In this document: positions 9,261 to 18,731 of the stretch, piece by piece
How the letters are laid out: each line of letters opens with the position of its first letter
How positions within the stretch are numbered: position 1 is the stretch's first letter
Assembly (NCBI GenBank): GCA_016715365.1
Contig: JADKAM010000001.1
Location: forward strand, 248,001-312,000
DNA length: 64,000 nucleotides
Direction of reading: 5' to 3'
From: Chitinophagaceae bacterium
GTDB taxonomy: Bacteria; Bacteroidota; Bacteroidia; Chitinophagales; Chitinophagaceae
Position numbers and translations under genes: made by a program
The notes under the pieces: model-generated
Seen by the model: only the letters and a program-made list of their open reading frames with translations
What the model was told of the DNA's origin: nothing
Database searches by the model: none

Positions 9261-9916
9261 CCTGATGAATATGCCTGTATAATCCGCTCGGCACGTTTAT
9301 ACTTTGATAAATAATCATGCAGCGCTTTTGAGCAGCCGTCCCATGCATAATAATCATCTAAAATTATTAAACCACCCGGAATTACTTTTGGGAAAAGATG
9401 TTCCAGGCAAACCATAGTTGAGTCGTACCAATCGCCGTCAAGCCGCAATATGGCTATCGGTTCTTCTGTTTTAAACTGCGGTACAGTATCATCAAACCAC
9501 CCTTTTATAAAACTGGTTTTATCCTGCACATTAGCCAGCGTCATTGCTTTTTGCGCCCACTCCATTTCGGCCTTGCAATTATCATAATAAATGGCCGATT
9601 CCTTATCGGCCTGCCAGGCAATGGCTGTTTCTCCATCAATTTCTTTTGCATCTGGCAGACCTTCAAAACTATCGAACAGGTAATAATTTCTGTTGTTACC
9701 CAATACTTCAGCTATGCCTGCAATCATTCCCCCACGCCATACACCACATTCAATTACACTGCCGTTAACATCTTTAAATTTCGATACCAGTTTTAAACAA
9801 TCAATATAATCTCTGCGGGTTACCATAGAGAATTCTGAATATTTTTTATGAACAGGCCCGTATAAAGAATCAGTTTTTATTTCTTTCAGATATTTTTTTG
9901 CAGTTGCAATTATCAT
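9236..9916 (-). CDS. TylF/MycF-family O-methyltransferase
   Basis: A 226-residue protein of the macrocin O-methyltransferase family, metal-dependent enzymes that methylate sugar hydroxyls. Visible motifs are Glu-Cys-Gly-Val-Trp-Arg-Gly-Gly near residue 56, Phe-Asp-Ser-Phe-Glu-Gly-Leu-Pro near 80, Arg-Leu-Asp-Gly-Asp-Trp-Tyr-Asp-Ser near 160, and Leu-Asp-Asp-Tyr near 185 carrying the predicted metal-binding aspartates. In this locus the substrate is presumably a glycan sugar or nucleotide sugar. It is 2 nt downstream of the ABC transporter ATPase gene. Confidence 0.9.
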   Translation of the reverse strand: MIIATAKKYLKEIKTDSLYGPVHKKYSEFSMVTRRDYIDCLKLVSKFKDVNGSVIECGVWRGGMIAGIAEVLGNNRNYYLFDSFEGLPDAKEIDGETAIAWQADKESAIYYDNCKAEMEWAQKAMTLANVQDKTSFIKGWFDDTVPQFKTEEPIAILRLDGDWYDSTMVCLEHLFPKVIPGGLIILDDYYAWDGCSKALHDYLSKYKRAERIIQAYSSGCYLIKKA

Positions 9917-9918
9917 GG

Positions 9919-11109
9919 TCAGCTATTTATCATTTTTGAAAACGGAACAATATTCCCCTGCTCGGAAGCATGTGGGTAAACTCTTCCAGGCTGTGGGCTG
10001 TCAACAATATTAAATCCTACTATATCTTTTTGCCAGTCGTAAGTTTCTGAATAATGCGGGCCTATCCATGCACTAACCAAAAAAGTACCGGGTATAAATC
10101 CTGTTATTTCAATTTCGGTTGCAAACGTCTGTTCTGAAAAAGACACATCAATAAATGGATCCAGGTTGGGAATGGCCTGCCCGATCATGGTGCCGGTATT
10201 GCTTGAGATGTTAAATGCAACAAATGCCTTGTTCATCTTTACATCAGACTTAACAGTAAATGTAACCTCCAGTTTAAGTTGAGGTTGATGGTCTTTTATA
10301 ACAATGCTTACATTGGTGAAATGCGGCGCTGCCGTTTTTTCAGGACGGTTCCAGTTATTGGTAAGCTGAATTCTGTTTAAGTATAAGGGTATTACTTCTC
10401 CAACTTTATCATTTTTTACAATTTTACCTCCGTCTAATAAAATAGCCGTGTTTGACAAAGTTTTTATCGCATTCATATCATGGCTAACAAACAAAACGGT
10501 GCGCCCTTCATTCATGCTTACATCCTTCATTTTGTTCAGGCATTTTTTCTGAAACTCGGCATCGCCCACAGCCAGCACTTCGTCAATAATTAATATTTCC
10601 GGTTCCAGAAAAGCTGCAACAGAAAAAGCCAGGCGAAGTTGCATACCACTGCTGTAGCGCTTTAAAGGGGTATCCAGGAATTTTTCTACCCCACTAAAAT
10701 CAACAATAGAGTCGAAATGTTTATTGATCTCTGCCTTACGCATACCCAGTATACTTCCGTTCATGTACACATTTTCACGCCCGCTTAATTCCGGATGAAA
10801 ACCGGTTCCTACTTCAAGCAAACTGGCCACACGGCCCCGGCAAACTATTTTGCCAGATGAGGGAGGGGTGATTCTGCTCAGGATTTTTAATAACGTGCTT
10901 TTGCCTGCGCCATTCCTTCCTATTATTCCAATGCTTTCTCCTGCACCAACATTAAAATTGATATCATCTAAAGCAAGAAAAGTGCTGGCTTCCTTATCCT
11001 TTTTGCGGAAAGGTTTAGCCAATGCATCCCTCAACGACAGGTATCGTTCCTGTTTAGCACCAATTTTAAATTCCTTGGTTAAATGCTGTACTTCAAGTAT
11101 TGGTTTCAT
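9919..11109 (-). CDS. wzt: Polysaccharide ABC transporter ATPase with Wzt C-terminal domain
   Basis: The ATPase of an O-antigen-type exporter, 396 residues. It has Walker A Gly-Arg-Asn-Gly-Ala-Gly-Lys-Ser-Thr at 64-72, signature Tyr-Ser-Ser-Gly-Met-Gln near 163 and Walker B Ile-Ile-Asp-Glu-Val-Leu-Ala-Val-Gly-Asp near 187. From about residue 250 it has a beta-rich domain matching the Wzt carbohydrate-binding domain. In this family that domain recognises the capped non-reducing end of the finished polymer before export. The start lies 2 nt after the permease stop. Four methyltransferases in the same block fit a methyl-capped chain. Confidence 0.93.
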   Translation of the reverse strand: MKPILEVQHLTKEFKIGAKQERYLSLRDALAKPFRKKDKEASTFLALDDINFNVGAGESIGIIGRNGAGKSTLLKILSRITPPSSGKIVCRGRVASLLEVGTGFHPELSGRENVYMNGSILGMRKAEINKHFDSIVDFSGVEKFLDTPLKRYSSGMQLRLAFSVAAFLEPEILIIDEVLAVGDAEFQKKCLNKMKDVSMNEGRTVLFVSHDMNAIKTLSNTAILLDGGKIVKNDKVGEVIPLYLNRIQLTNNWNRPEKTAAPHFTNVSIVIKDHQPQLKLEVTFTVKSDVKMNKAFVAFNISSNTGTMIGQAIPNLDPFIDVSFSEQTFATEIEITGFIPGTFLVSAWIGPHYSETYDWQKDIVGFNIVDSPQPGRVYPHASEQGNIVPFSKMINS

Positions 11110-11111
11110 AA

Positions 11112-11933
11112 TTATGCCAGATCGGCAAAGTAAGATTCTGTTTTTCTAAAAGTATAAATTCCTATAAAAAACAACACAATTGCAACCGAGCTTCCAATAG
11201 CTACGCCCTGCCAGTCAACTTCCTGGCCGGTAAACACACTGCGGCAAAGCTGTATAGCAGAAGCGATGGGGTTTGCTTTCATGATGGTATTGATGATTGG
11301 ATTGGTAAAGGCTTTTGCCGAATACAAAACCGGGTTGGCAAATAATAAGAACTGTATCATGAAGGGAAGCAGGTACTGAAAATCTCTATACTTAACATTC
11401 AATGCTGCTAAAAAAGAACCCAGCCCAAATGTGGTTACCACAGTTATCAATATGCTTAATGGCAGGTAAATAAAAAGCTTCGTAAAATCTACTCCCTGGT
11501 GATAATAAATAAGGATGGCAACATAAATGGTTAAGGCAAATAAAAAATCAACCAGCGCTGTAAGTATGGCACTCATGGGTATGATTAACCTGGGGAAGTA
11601 TATTTTTTTGATGATGTTGGCATTATTGACCATACTGTTGGCACTATTCATAAGTCCGTTACTGAAAATGTTCCAGATCAATAAACCGCTGATGGCAAAA
11701 ACAGGATAAGGAATACCATCGCTGCTTACTTTAAGTGCTTTGCTGAAGATGAGTGTGAACATCAGCATCATGATCAATGGCTGAAGGATGGCCCAGAGAA
11801 TACCCAGTGCAGCCTGCTTGTATTTCACCTTAACATCACGCCAGGTAAAAAAATAAAACAGTTCCCGGTACTGGATCAATTCGGCCAGCCCAAACGAGAA
11901 TTTGTTCTTCGCTTTTATTTCGTATTCCGTCAT
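11112..11933 (-). CDS. wzm: Polysaccharide ABC transporter permease
   Basis: A 273-residue ABC-2 type permease with about six membrane segments. It has the cytosolic N-terminal Tyr-Arg-Glu-Leu-Phe-Tyr-Phe-Phe-Thr-Trp-Arg-Asp amphipathic segment and the Gly-Ile-Leu-Trp-Ala-Ile-Leu-Gln-Pro loop typical of Wzm/KpsM/TagG exporters. With the neighbouring Wzt it should flip the complete undecaprenyl-linked chain across the inner membrane. Nothing upstream within 89 nt looks like a strong promoter, so it may be transcribed from further upstream. Confidence 0.93.
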   Translation of the reverse strand: MTEYEIKAKNKFSFGLAELIQYRELFYFFTWRDVKVKYKQAALGILWAILQPLIMMLMFTLIFSKALKVSSDGIPYPVFAISGLLIWNIFSNGLMNSANSMVNNANIIKKIYFPRLIIPMSAILTALVDFLFALTIYVAILIYYHQGVDFTKLFIYLPLSILITVVTTFGLGSFLAALNVKYRDFQYLLPFMIQFLLFANPVLYSAKAFTNPIINTIMKANPIASAIQLCRSVFTGQEVDWQGVAIGSSVAIVLFFIGIYTFRKTESYFADLA

Positions 11934-12022
11934 TAGGGGGTTTGTAAGGTAAATATAAGCCTTATTTAAATTGCAGTTTTGGAAGGGAGCGGATAATTGA
12001 TATTTGTTAACGAATACAAGTC

Positions 12023-13933
12023 TTAATTATTGTTCATCCATTTGTCGTACCACATCTGAAACATCAAAATATACCACACTTTTTCTGCCCTTTCTATCTT
12101 GCCGTGGTAAAACGAATTTTTTATCCTTTGTATTATGTTGTTGTTGAAAATATTCTGTTTTTGAATGAATGCCTCATCAAAATATTTATCTACATATGGT
12201 TTTAACTCGTTTTGTAACCAGGCTGCAATGGGGATACCAAAACCCATTTTAGGCCTGTCCATCATTTTAGCCGGAATATATTTATGTACGATCTGCTTAA
12301 GGATGAATTTTTTGTTGCCCTTATTGTATTTGTATTCCAATGGCAATTGTGCTGCCCATTCAATAATACGCTGGTCTAAAAAAGGTTCACGGCCTTCCAG
12401 GCTTACGCTCATACCGGCCCTGTCCACTTTTTGCAGAATGTCATCCAGCAGGTAAGTCTGGTAATCCACTGCCATCATGTACGACAAAACCGAATAGTTA
12501 TCAGACTTAAGGTCCTTGCTGTCAAAATAAGAGGGCATTTGTTTGATGCTGTCTTTAAACAATTCTGTTAAATCCTTTGTGTTCATCTGCTGTGTCATAC
12601 TCATTAAAACATTACGGGCAGATGGCTCTTTTAAAAGTGATTTCACTTTTTCGTACCGGCTGTGAAAAAGATATTTTTTATTGAAGACAGGAATTTTATC
12701 GGCAGGGATCAGCTCCATCATAGCAGCAGCACTCTTACGCAAAACACCCGGTATTTTTTGTATAGAACCGCCGTATTTAGCCATAAAATCGTAACGGTTG
12801 TAACCGGCAAAAATTTCATCGCCTGCATCGGCAGAAAGTGCCACTGTTACTTTTTCCCTGGCAATGCGGCTCACCAGCGTGGTTGGAATAGCGCTGCTGT
12901 CAGCAAACGGTTCGTCGTAAAAGAAAGGAAGCTGCGGAACAATATCCAACGCTTCTTTTTCGGTACAATAATATTCGGTATGATCGGTACCCAAATGAGC
13001 CGCTATCTCCTTTGCAAACGGCGCTTCATTCATGCCGGCATCGGGCACACCAATGGTAAATGTTTTTATTTTTTCTGTATTGTTTTTTTGCAGGATGGCG
13101 GTAACACAGCTGCTGTCATATCCGCCGCTTAAAAACACCCCAACCGGCACATCGCTTACCATGCGGTACTGAAAAGCACTGGTGAGTAGCTTTTCGGTTT
13201 CCTCAATTGCTTCAGGGAGACTAATATCCAGAATGGGTTTGTTATAAGCGTCATACACATTCCAGTACTGTTCTTCTTTAAATTCCTGTTTTTTTATATC
13301 AAAATTTAAAAAATGCCCGGGTTTTAATTTATAAGCATTGTTGAAAATGCAATGCGGTGTAGGCACATATCCAAATTGTAAAAAAGCACCAACAGCGTCG
13401 TTATTAATTTGCTTTTCAAAAGAAGGGTGCTGCACCAGTGCTTTCAGTTCGGATGCAAACAAAAACAACCCATCTTTATAATAGTAGAAGAAAGGTTTTA
13501 CACCGGCTCTGTCTCTGCAGGCAAATAATTTTTGTTCTGCTTCATCATATATAGCCAGGGCAAACATGCCGATAAATTTTTGTAACGCTTTGCTGCCCCA
13601 TTCTTTATAAGCATGTAAAATAACTTCAGTATCGCTGTGGCTGTCGAACTGATGGCCCTTTTGTTCCAGTTCTTTTTTTATTTCTGCGTAATTATATATT
13701 TCTCCATTAAAAGTAATGTGGAGGCTTCCAAAGGTTTTTGGTTGACTTCCCCCGGCAGTTAAATCAATGATGCTTAGTCTGCGGTGACCAAGACCAATGG
13801 TAGCATTGTCGGTTTCATACATACCGTATCCTTCACCATCGGGGCCACGGTGCGCCATGATGCGGTTCATTTTTTCCAATACTTCGATATTGGTTTTTTT
13901 ATTGAAATCTATAAAGCCGGAAATGCCGCACAT
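12023..13933 (-). CDS. asnB: Glutamine-hydrolysing asparagine synthase-type amidotransferase
   Basis: A 636-residue two-domain enzyme. Class II glutaminase nucleophile Cys2 is present (Met-Cys-Gly-Ile-Ser-Gly). Then follow the Arg-Gly-Pro-Asp-Gly-Glu and His-Arg-Arg-Leu-Ser-Ile-Ile-Asp motifs of the glutaminase half. The synthetase half has the PP-loop Ser-Gly-Gly-Tyr-Asp-Ser near residue 268. Asparagine synthase paralogues are frequent in polysaccharide loci, where they are thought to amidate uronic acids or other carboxylates. That role is inferred from context; ordinary asparagine synthesis cannot be excluded. Confidence 0.92.
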   Translation of the reverse strand: MCGISGFIDFNKKTNIEVLEKMNRIMAHRGPDGEGYGMYETDNATIGLGHRRLSIIDLTAGGSQPKTFGSLHITFNGEIYNYAEIKKELEQKGHQFDSHSDTEVILHAYKEWGSKALQKFIGMFALAIYDEAEQKLFACRDRAGVKPFFYYYKDGLFLFASELKALVQHPSFEKQINNDAVGAFLQFGYVPTPHCIFNNAYKLKPGHFLNFDIKKQEFKEEQYWNVYDAYNKPILDISLPEAIEETEKLLTSAFQYRMVSDVPVGVFLSGGYDSSCVTAILQKNNTEKIKTFTIGVPDAGMNEAPFAKEIAAHLGTDHTEYYCTEKEALDIVPQLPFFYDEPFADSSAIPTTLVSRIAREKVTVALSADAGDEIFAGYNRYDFMAKYGGSIQKIPGVLRKSAAAMMELIPADKIPVFNKKYLFHSRYEKVKSLLKEPSARNVLMSMTQQMNTKDLTELFKDSIKQMPSYFDSKDLKSDNYSVLSYMMAVDYQTYLLDDILQKVDRAGMSVSLEGREPFLDQRIIEWAAQLPLEYKYNKGNKKFILKQIVHKYIPAKMMDRPKMGFGIPIAAWLQNELKPYVDKYFDEAFIQKQNIFNNNIIQRIKNSFYHGKIERAEKVWYILMFQMWYDKWMNNN

Positions 13934-13972
13934 GTTATTTTATTTATGGGTAAAGTTACAATACCTGCTCTG

Positions 13973-15055
13973 TTAATCGGTATTACTCAAAGCTTCATCA
14001 TAAATTTTCCGTAAACCGGAAATATGATGCGCCAATGTAAAATTGTTAATGGCCCGCTTCCGGCCTGCTTCGGCTTTTTGAAGCAAGGTATTTTTATCAG
14101 CCGAACTCAACGCAACGATCTGCGATGCTGCATCCTGCACATCTGCCAGTGAAAAATACCAGGCATTGTTTTCACATTGTTCTTTAAAAGATACAATATC
14201 ACTCAGCAACAGCGGCATGCGCATGGCCATGGCCTCCAGTATGCCTAAAGAAAAGCCTTCGTAGGTTGATGACATTACGAAGAGGTCGTATTGCGGTATG
14301 ATGGTTTCAATATTGTTTACTTCACCTTTTAAAAAAACCTTTGCGCCGGTTGAATCAATCTGCTGCTGCAATTCTGTTTGCAAGTTTCCGGTTCCATAAA
14401 TATCCAGTTCTATATTTTTATCTTTTATCAATGCCATGGCATTGATGATGTAGGGATAATTTTTTTGAAGCCGCAAAGCTCCAACAGCAACCAGTTTAAA
14501 AGCAGCATTGTTTTTCTCCGTGCCTATCTTTTCAATATTAAAACGTTCAATATCGACAAACGTATATAATGCATAAGCTTTATAAGGTTCTAGATTCAAA
14601 AACGAAAAATATTCATCTAAAGCACCTTTGGCAACAACGATAATGATACTTTTCCTGAACTTGTAACTAAGCTTATCCAGAAAACGAATATACCAATGCT
14701 TGTATTCACCGGAAGTTGCGATAAAAGCGTGAATGGTTGTTATAAGCGGAATTCTTTTGGGTACTGCAAACCTGGCAATGAACGTGGGCCAGAATAAATG
14801 CGTGTGAATAATATCAGGCTTTTCTTCTTTAACCAGTTTCCTGAATTTAAAAAACGCAAGTGGTAATGCTAAAAGCGAATTGATGTTGAGGCAGATCCAT
14901 TTTTTGCATGCCAGTTCTTCTCCAAAATTGTTGCCCGGGAAAAGTGTAACCACCACATGTTCGAATTCAGGCAGTTCTTTTATCACCCTCACCATCATGG
15001 TTTCGGCACCACCACGACTGAGGTTAAAAATAAAATGAATGATTTTTTTGTGCAT
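13973..15055 (-). CDS. Glycosyltransferase family 4
   Basis: A 360-residue GT-B transferase. It has the N-terminal Asn-Leu-Ser-Arg-Gly-Gly-Ala-Glu-Thr loop, a central His-Thr-His-Leu-Phe-Trp motif near residue 85, and Tyr-Glu-Gly-Phe-Ser-Leu-Gly-Ile-Leu-Glu-Ala as EX7E. It lies between asnB (39 nt) and a methyltransferase (33 nt). It is related in architecture to the GT4 enzymes at 24745-25825 and 43082-44254, which share the Gly-Gly-Ala-Glu loop. Confidence 0.9.
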   Translation of the reverse strand: MHKKIIHFIFNLSRGGAETMMVRVIKELPEFEHVVVTLFPGNNFGEELACKKWICLNINSLLALPLAFFKFRKLVKEEKPDIIHTHLFWPTFIARFAVPKRIPLITTIHAFIATSGEYKHWYIRFLDKLSYKFRKSIIIVVAKGALDEYFSFLNLEPYKAYALYTFVDIERFNIEKIGTEKNNAAFKLVAVGALRLQKNYPYIINAMALIKDKNIELDIYGTGNLQTELQQQIDSTGAKVFLKGEVNNIETIIPQYDLFVMSSTYEGFSLGILEAMAMRMPLLLSDIVSFKEQCENNAWYFSLADVQDAASQIVALSSADKNTLLQKAEAGRKRAINNFTLAHHISGLRKIYDEALSNTD

Positions 15056-15088
15056 GCTGAACCAGGATTTTCAATTCATTTCGTGGTC

Positions 15089-16066
15089 TTAAGATCTTTT
15101 AATGCCTTTTACCACATAGGCCGTACTATTATCAAAGCGGATGGTACCACCCCAAACCTGTTCCATACCATTTTCCTCAAACCATTTTTTTACGGTGCTT
15201 ACTTTTTGTGGCTGATCATACTCGGGGCTAAACATGTCAAATGTATCCAGGATGCACCATTCACGCAGTTCCTGCCTGCTCATGCCTTGCGGCAATGTAC
15301 CTTTAATATCGCAAATGGGAATAAAGCGGTTTACAAACCTGCCAATACCTATCTTATTAAAAAAAGTAGTTGCGGAGATCATCCAATCAACATTCTTTTC
15401 AATTTTATTCAGCAGTTTTTCGTTGCTCCATTTTTTGGTAATGGGCCTGAAGATGTATTTAGCCTGTACTTTTGTCCACCAGCCGTTCACACAATAAAAA
15501 TCCACAATTACTTCGGCACCGGGTTTGGCCATGCTGATGAGTGATTGAACTGTTTTTTGCACATCGGGTGTATGCTGTATAACCCCAAAACAAAATACTT
15601 TATCAAATTGCCCTTTGGCAAAAGGCATATCATACACACTGGCCTGGTACAAATGAAACCGGTCTTTATGATGACCGTTGTTTTTAAAATTAGCTTCCAC
15701 AGCATTGCTGTAATCAACACTGTATAAATTTGCCCTGGTATGATCAAGTATTACCTGCGAAAAGCGTCCGGCACCGCTGCCTACTTCCAGTACATTTTTA
15801 TGCTGCAGGTCTTCTTTATCCCAGCCGGTAACAGCAAAAACACGCCGGTTGCTCAGCTGCATATTTTTTTGCGCCTGGTCTATTTGTGTGGCAGCAAATT
15901 TATTCCATTGATATCCAAAATTCTGGGTGTAATTATCATCCTCTACCAGGCGAAAGGCTCCGTTTTTACAGGGAAAAACAATGGTGCCGTTTTCGGCCAG
16001 GCCATCAGCCTGTTCCTGAAGTGGTTTTTGTGTAAAGGGGTTAAGTAGATCAATGCTCCTGTTCAT
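15089..16066 (-). CDS. SAM-dependent methyltransferase with N-terminal extension
   Basis: A 325-residue protein. The first 60 residues resemble a small pre-domain followed by Phe-Gly-Tyr-Gln-Trp-Asn. Motif I Val-Leu-Glu-Val-Gly-Ser-Gly-Ala-Gly-Arg-Phe lies near residue 90 and a Gly-Val-Ile-Gln-His-Thr-Pro-Asp motif near residue 160. The same arrangement occurs in the products at 23674-24618 and 20531-21436, so the locus carries three related copies. The substrate is unknown, presumably a lipid-linked or nucleotide-activated sugar. Confidence 0.87.
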   Translation of the reverse strand: MNRSIDLLNPFTQKPLQEQADGLAENGTIVFPCKNGAFRLVEDDNYTQNFGYQWNKFAATQIDQAQKNMQLSNRRVFAVTGWDKEDLQHKNVLEVGSGAGRFSQVILDHTRANLYSVDYSNAVEANFKNNGHHKDRFHLYQASVYDMPFAKGQFDKVFCFGVIQHTPDVQKTVQSLISMAKPGAEVIVDFYCVNGWWTKVQAKYIFRPITKKWSNEKLLNKIEKNVDWMISATTFFNKIGIGRFVNRFIPICDIKGTLPQGMSRQELREWCILDTFDMFSPEYDQPQKVSTVKKWFEENGMEQVWGGTIRFDNSTAYVVKGIKRS

Positions 16067-16146
16067 GTATTTTGAGTTGTTTGGATTTTGCGTTTTGTCT
16101 TAGAAACCAGCTCTGCAGTTAAAAGTACCGCTAAAACGTCATAACA

Positions 16147-17118
16147 TTATTCAATATTGCCCTGCCCGTTACGGGTATTATACCAGGCAATAAATTTTCT
16201 GATTCCTTCTGCCAAATCCGTTGCCGGTTTATAATTAAGTAATTCGCCAGCTTTGGTTATATCAGCAAATGTAATATCCACATCACCTGCCTGCATGGCT
16301 TCATACACTACATTTTTTTCTTTATCCATTGCAGCATAAATAATATCTACCAGTTCATTAAGCTTAACCGGTTTATTGTTACCAAGATTAACCGTGGTAT
16401 AAACACCCGTATTATTCAAACAATATTCCAATGCGCTGTAAATGCCCGATACCGTATCATCAACATAGGTATAGTCTCTTGCAGTATCTCCATTACCAAA
16501 TAAAACCAGGGGTTGGTTTTTTGATATTCTTTCTACAAATTTATGAATAGCCAGGTCGGGCCGCTGGCCGGGGCCGTACACGGTAAAAAAACGCAGGTTA
16601 ATAATATCAATATGGTATAAATGATGAAATGTGTAATTCATCAGCTCACCTGCTTTTTTTGTAAAGGCATAAGGCGAGATGGGATTGTCAACATTATCAT
16701 CTTCGCTGAAAGGCATTTTTGTATTATTGCCATAAACAGATGAGGAGGATGCAAATACGAGCTTGTTAATTGCTTTTGCCTGCATAAACTCATGCACTTT
16801 TTGTGTACCAACAATATTTACATTCAGGTAACCGGCCGGATCTTCAATGGATGGCCTTACGCCGGCTTTTGCAGCCAGGTGAATAACCGCACTAATATTT
16901 GTTGCTTCTATGGCATCTAATCCGGTTGTGATGTCCATTTCATAAAAACTAAACGCCGGGTGGTTTTTGAATTTTGCCAGGTTTAAATCTTTTGCAGAGC
17001 GGTTGTAAAAGGGATCAAAATTATCCACTCCAATAATATGAAACCCTTTATCGAGTAGTAATGCACAAACATGACTTCCAATAAAACCTGCACAGCCTGT
17101 AACTAAAATAGTAACCAT
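16147..17118 (-). CDS. NAD-dependent nucleotide-sugar epimerase, UDP-glucuronate 4-epimerase-like
   Basis: A 323-residue extended short-chain dehydrogenase. It has Gly-Cys-Ala-Gly-Phe-Ile-Gly at residues 8-14, the Ser-Ser-Ser-Ser-Val-Tyr-Gly strand, the catalytic Tyr-x-x-x-Lys in Pro-Tyr-Ala-Phe-Thr-Lys-Lys, and the Arg-Phe-Phe-Thr-Val-Tyr-Gly-Pro-x-x-Arg-Pro-Asp motif typical of CapI/UDP-GlcA 4-epimerases. It would supply UDP-galacturonate or a related sugar. It is the first gene of the 1-17 kb minus-strand block and diverges from the membrane protein gene at 17296. Confidence 0.87.
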   Translation of the reverse strand: MVTILVTGCAGFIGSHVCALLLDKGFHIIGVDNFDPFYNRSAKDLNLAKFKNHPAFSFYEMDITTGLDAIEATNISAVIHLAAKAGVRPSIEDPAGYLNVNIVGTQKVHEFMQAKAINKLVFASSSSVYGNNTKMPFSEDDNVDNPISPYAFTKKAGELMNYTFHHLYHIDIINLRFFTVYGPGQRPDLAIHKFVERISKNQPLVLFGNGDTARDYTYVDDTVSGIYSALEYCLNNTGVYTTVNLGNNKPVKLNELVDIIYAAMDKEKNVVYEAMQAGDVDITFADITKAGELLNYKPATDLAEGIRKFIAWYNTRNGQGNIE

Positions 17119-17198
17119 ATAGTTGTAAAAATAATGATAAACAAAGTTCCAATATATTATATTCCGGTTTAAAACCAGATTTCATTTCTTCTGTCAGT

Positions 17199-17206
17199 TA
17201 ACTTTG
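17199..17206 (+). promoter_or_regulatory. Candidate -7 box upstream of the plus-strand island
   Basis: An exact TAnnTTTG match (TAACTTTG) lies 90 nt before the ATG at 17296, in the 177-nt divergent intergenic region. No convincing TTTG -33 element sits at the expected distance, so support is weak. Confidence 0.3.
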
Positions 17207-17295
17207 GGCTTAAACAATAAGTATATTGCAGTATAAAATACCCTGGTACTTTACTTTGTTCAGGGCTTTTAACCAATTAAACTTCAAGACCCTCC

Positions 17296-18633
17296 ATGCA
17301 GTATATAACCGTTTTTGATTATCTTTTACTGCCGGTTTACCTGTATATCTTTTATATTATAATTAAAAGACCTCTGTAAAATACACCGATCCGGAATTGC
17401 GGAAGTATTTCTTTATGGCATTCTACCTGCACATGTTTGGTGCAGTGGCATATGCCCTGATGGTGCAATATTATTACGGCTATGGCGACTCATTCGTTTT
17501 TTATTACGGAAGTGATTTTTTAAGCACGCAGATAGCGCAGGACGCAGGAAACATTCAATACTTTTTTAAACCGGCCAGCGAAGTGAAGTTGTGGTATGAT
17601 GAAGAAGTGGGCGACCTTAATTATTCCGGATATTTTGGCATAGCATCCAATTTATTTATCATGAAGGTTGCTGCGGTACTTTCGCTGTTCTCCTTTAACA
17701 AGTATCTTGTTATAACTCTTTTTTTTGGGGCTTTTTCCTTTGCAGGATTATGGAAACTGTTCCTGGTATTTAAAGATATTAATAAAGATAAACACCTGAA
17801 ACTGCTTGCGTGGGGCGTATTATATATGCCGTCAGTCTGGTTTTGGGGCAGCGGATTGATGAAAGGACTCTGTTTGCCTGGGAGGTATTGGTTTTATTAT
17901 ACATTATATGTACAGGCTTTTTATAAAAAAAGAGTTTTCCGTTAAAAGTATAATTGCCCTGATTGCTTTGATATATATAGTTGGAGTTATAAAAAGCTAT
18001 ATTATAATCGTGTTGGCGATTGGCCTGGCAGTATTTGTTTTTTATAAATTCGTTACTCCCTTTAAAAATGTTGTTATCAGGGGTTTTATCATATTGATAT
18101 TTCTTACGGTAATTATTACGGTGGCCTTTGTTACAAACTTTGGTGAACAATTACAGGAATTAGCTGATGAATCAAAGGTTCAGGTAGATGCCTATCAAAG
18201 AAATTATGATGCTGTACAAAATGAGGATGAACGTAGCAGGGGAAGTTTAAAATCCGGTGAAATTGATGCATCTATAACGGGTTTGATACTACATAGCCCA
18301 ATTGCCATTTTTACATGCCTTTTCAGGCCATTTATCTGGGAAAGCCGTAAAATATTTATCTTATTCAGTTCTTTCGAATCTCTCCTGCTTTTATTATGCA
18401 CAGTTTATGTAATAATTAAACTCAGGTTTTTAGGCTTTTTCAGGGAGGTATTTAATAACCCTTTTATTTTAACTTCATTCTTTATTGCTGTTTTGTTTGC
18501 CCTGATTATAGGTTTTACCACCTATAATTTTGGAACCATGGCCAGGTATAAAATAGTTTTGCTGCCGTTTTATTTTTTTACACTCGTTTATTTATATACT
18601 ATCTATTCTGAGAAACCAAAAAATCCTGTTTAG
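17296..18633 (+). CDS. Multispanning membrane protein, paralogue of the 1-1164 gene (two frameshifts)
   Basis: Three frames join into one protein of about 445 residues. The N-terminus starts at ATG 17296 and runs to a stop at 17377, where the frame shifts near 17374-17381 into Lys-Tyr-Thr-Asp-Pro-Glu-Leu. A second shift at 17861-17866 (one extra G) restores Leu-Met-Lys-Asp-Ser-Val-Cys-Leu-Gly-Gly-Ile-Gly, which aligns with the paralogue's Ile-Leu-Lys-Asp segment. The C-terminal part (17908-18633) keeps the Phe-Gly-Thr-Met-Ala-Arg-Tyr-Lys-Ile signature. It may be a pseudogene or suffer base-calling errors. Function is unknown; a polymerase-like role is only a guess from its position in the locus. 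Confidence 0.75.
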
Positions 18634-18731
18634 TTTTTATAACTCATTAATTTCATGTTTTCATTGTGTATAATCAATGTGTATGGGTTAAATCAAGTAA
18701 TTTTACCGCCAATTAATTATTTTTCTTATTC

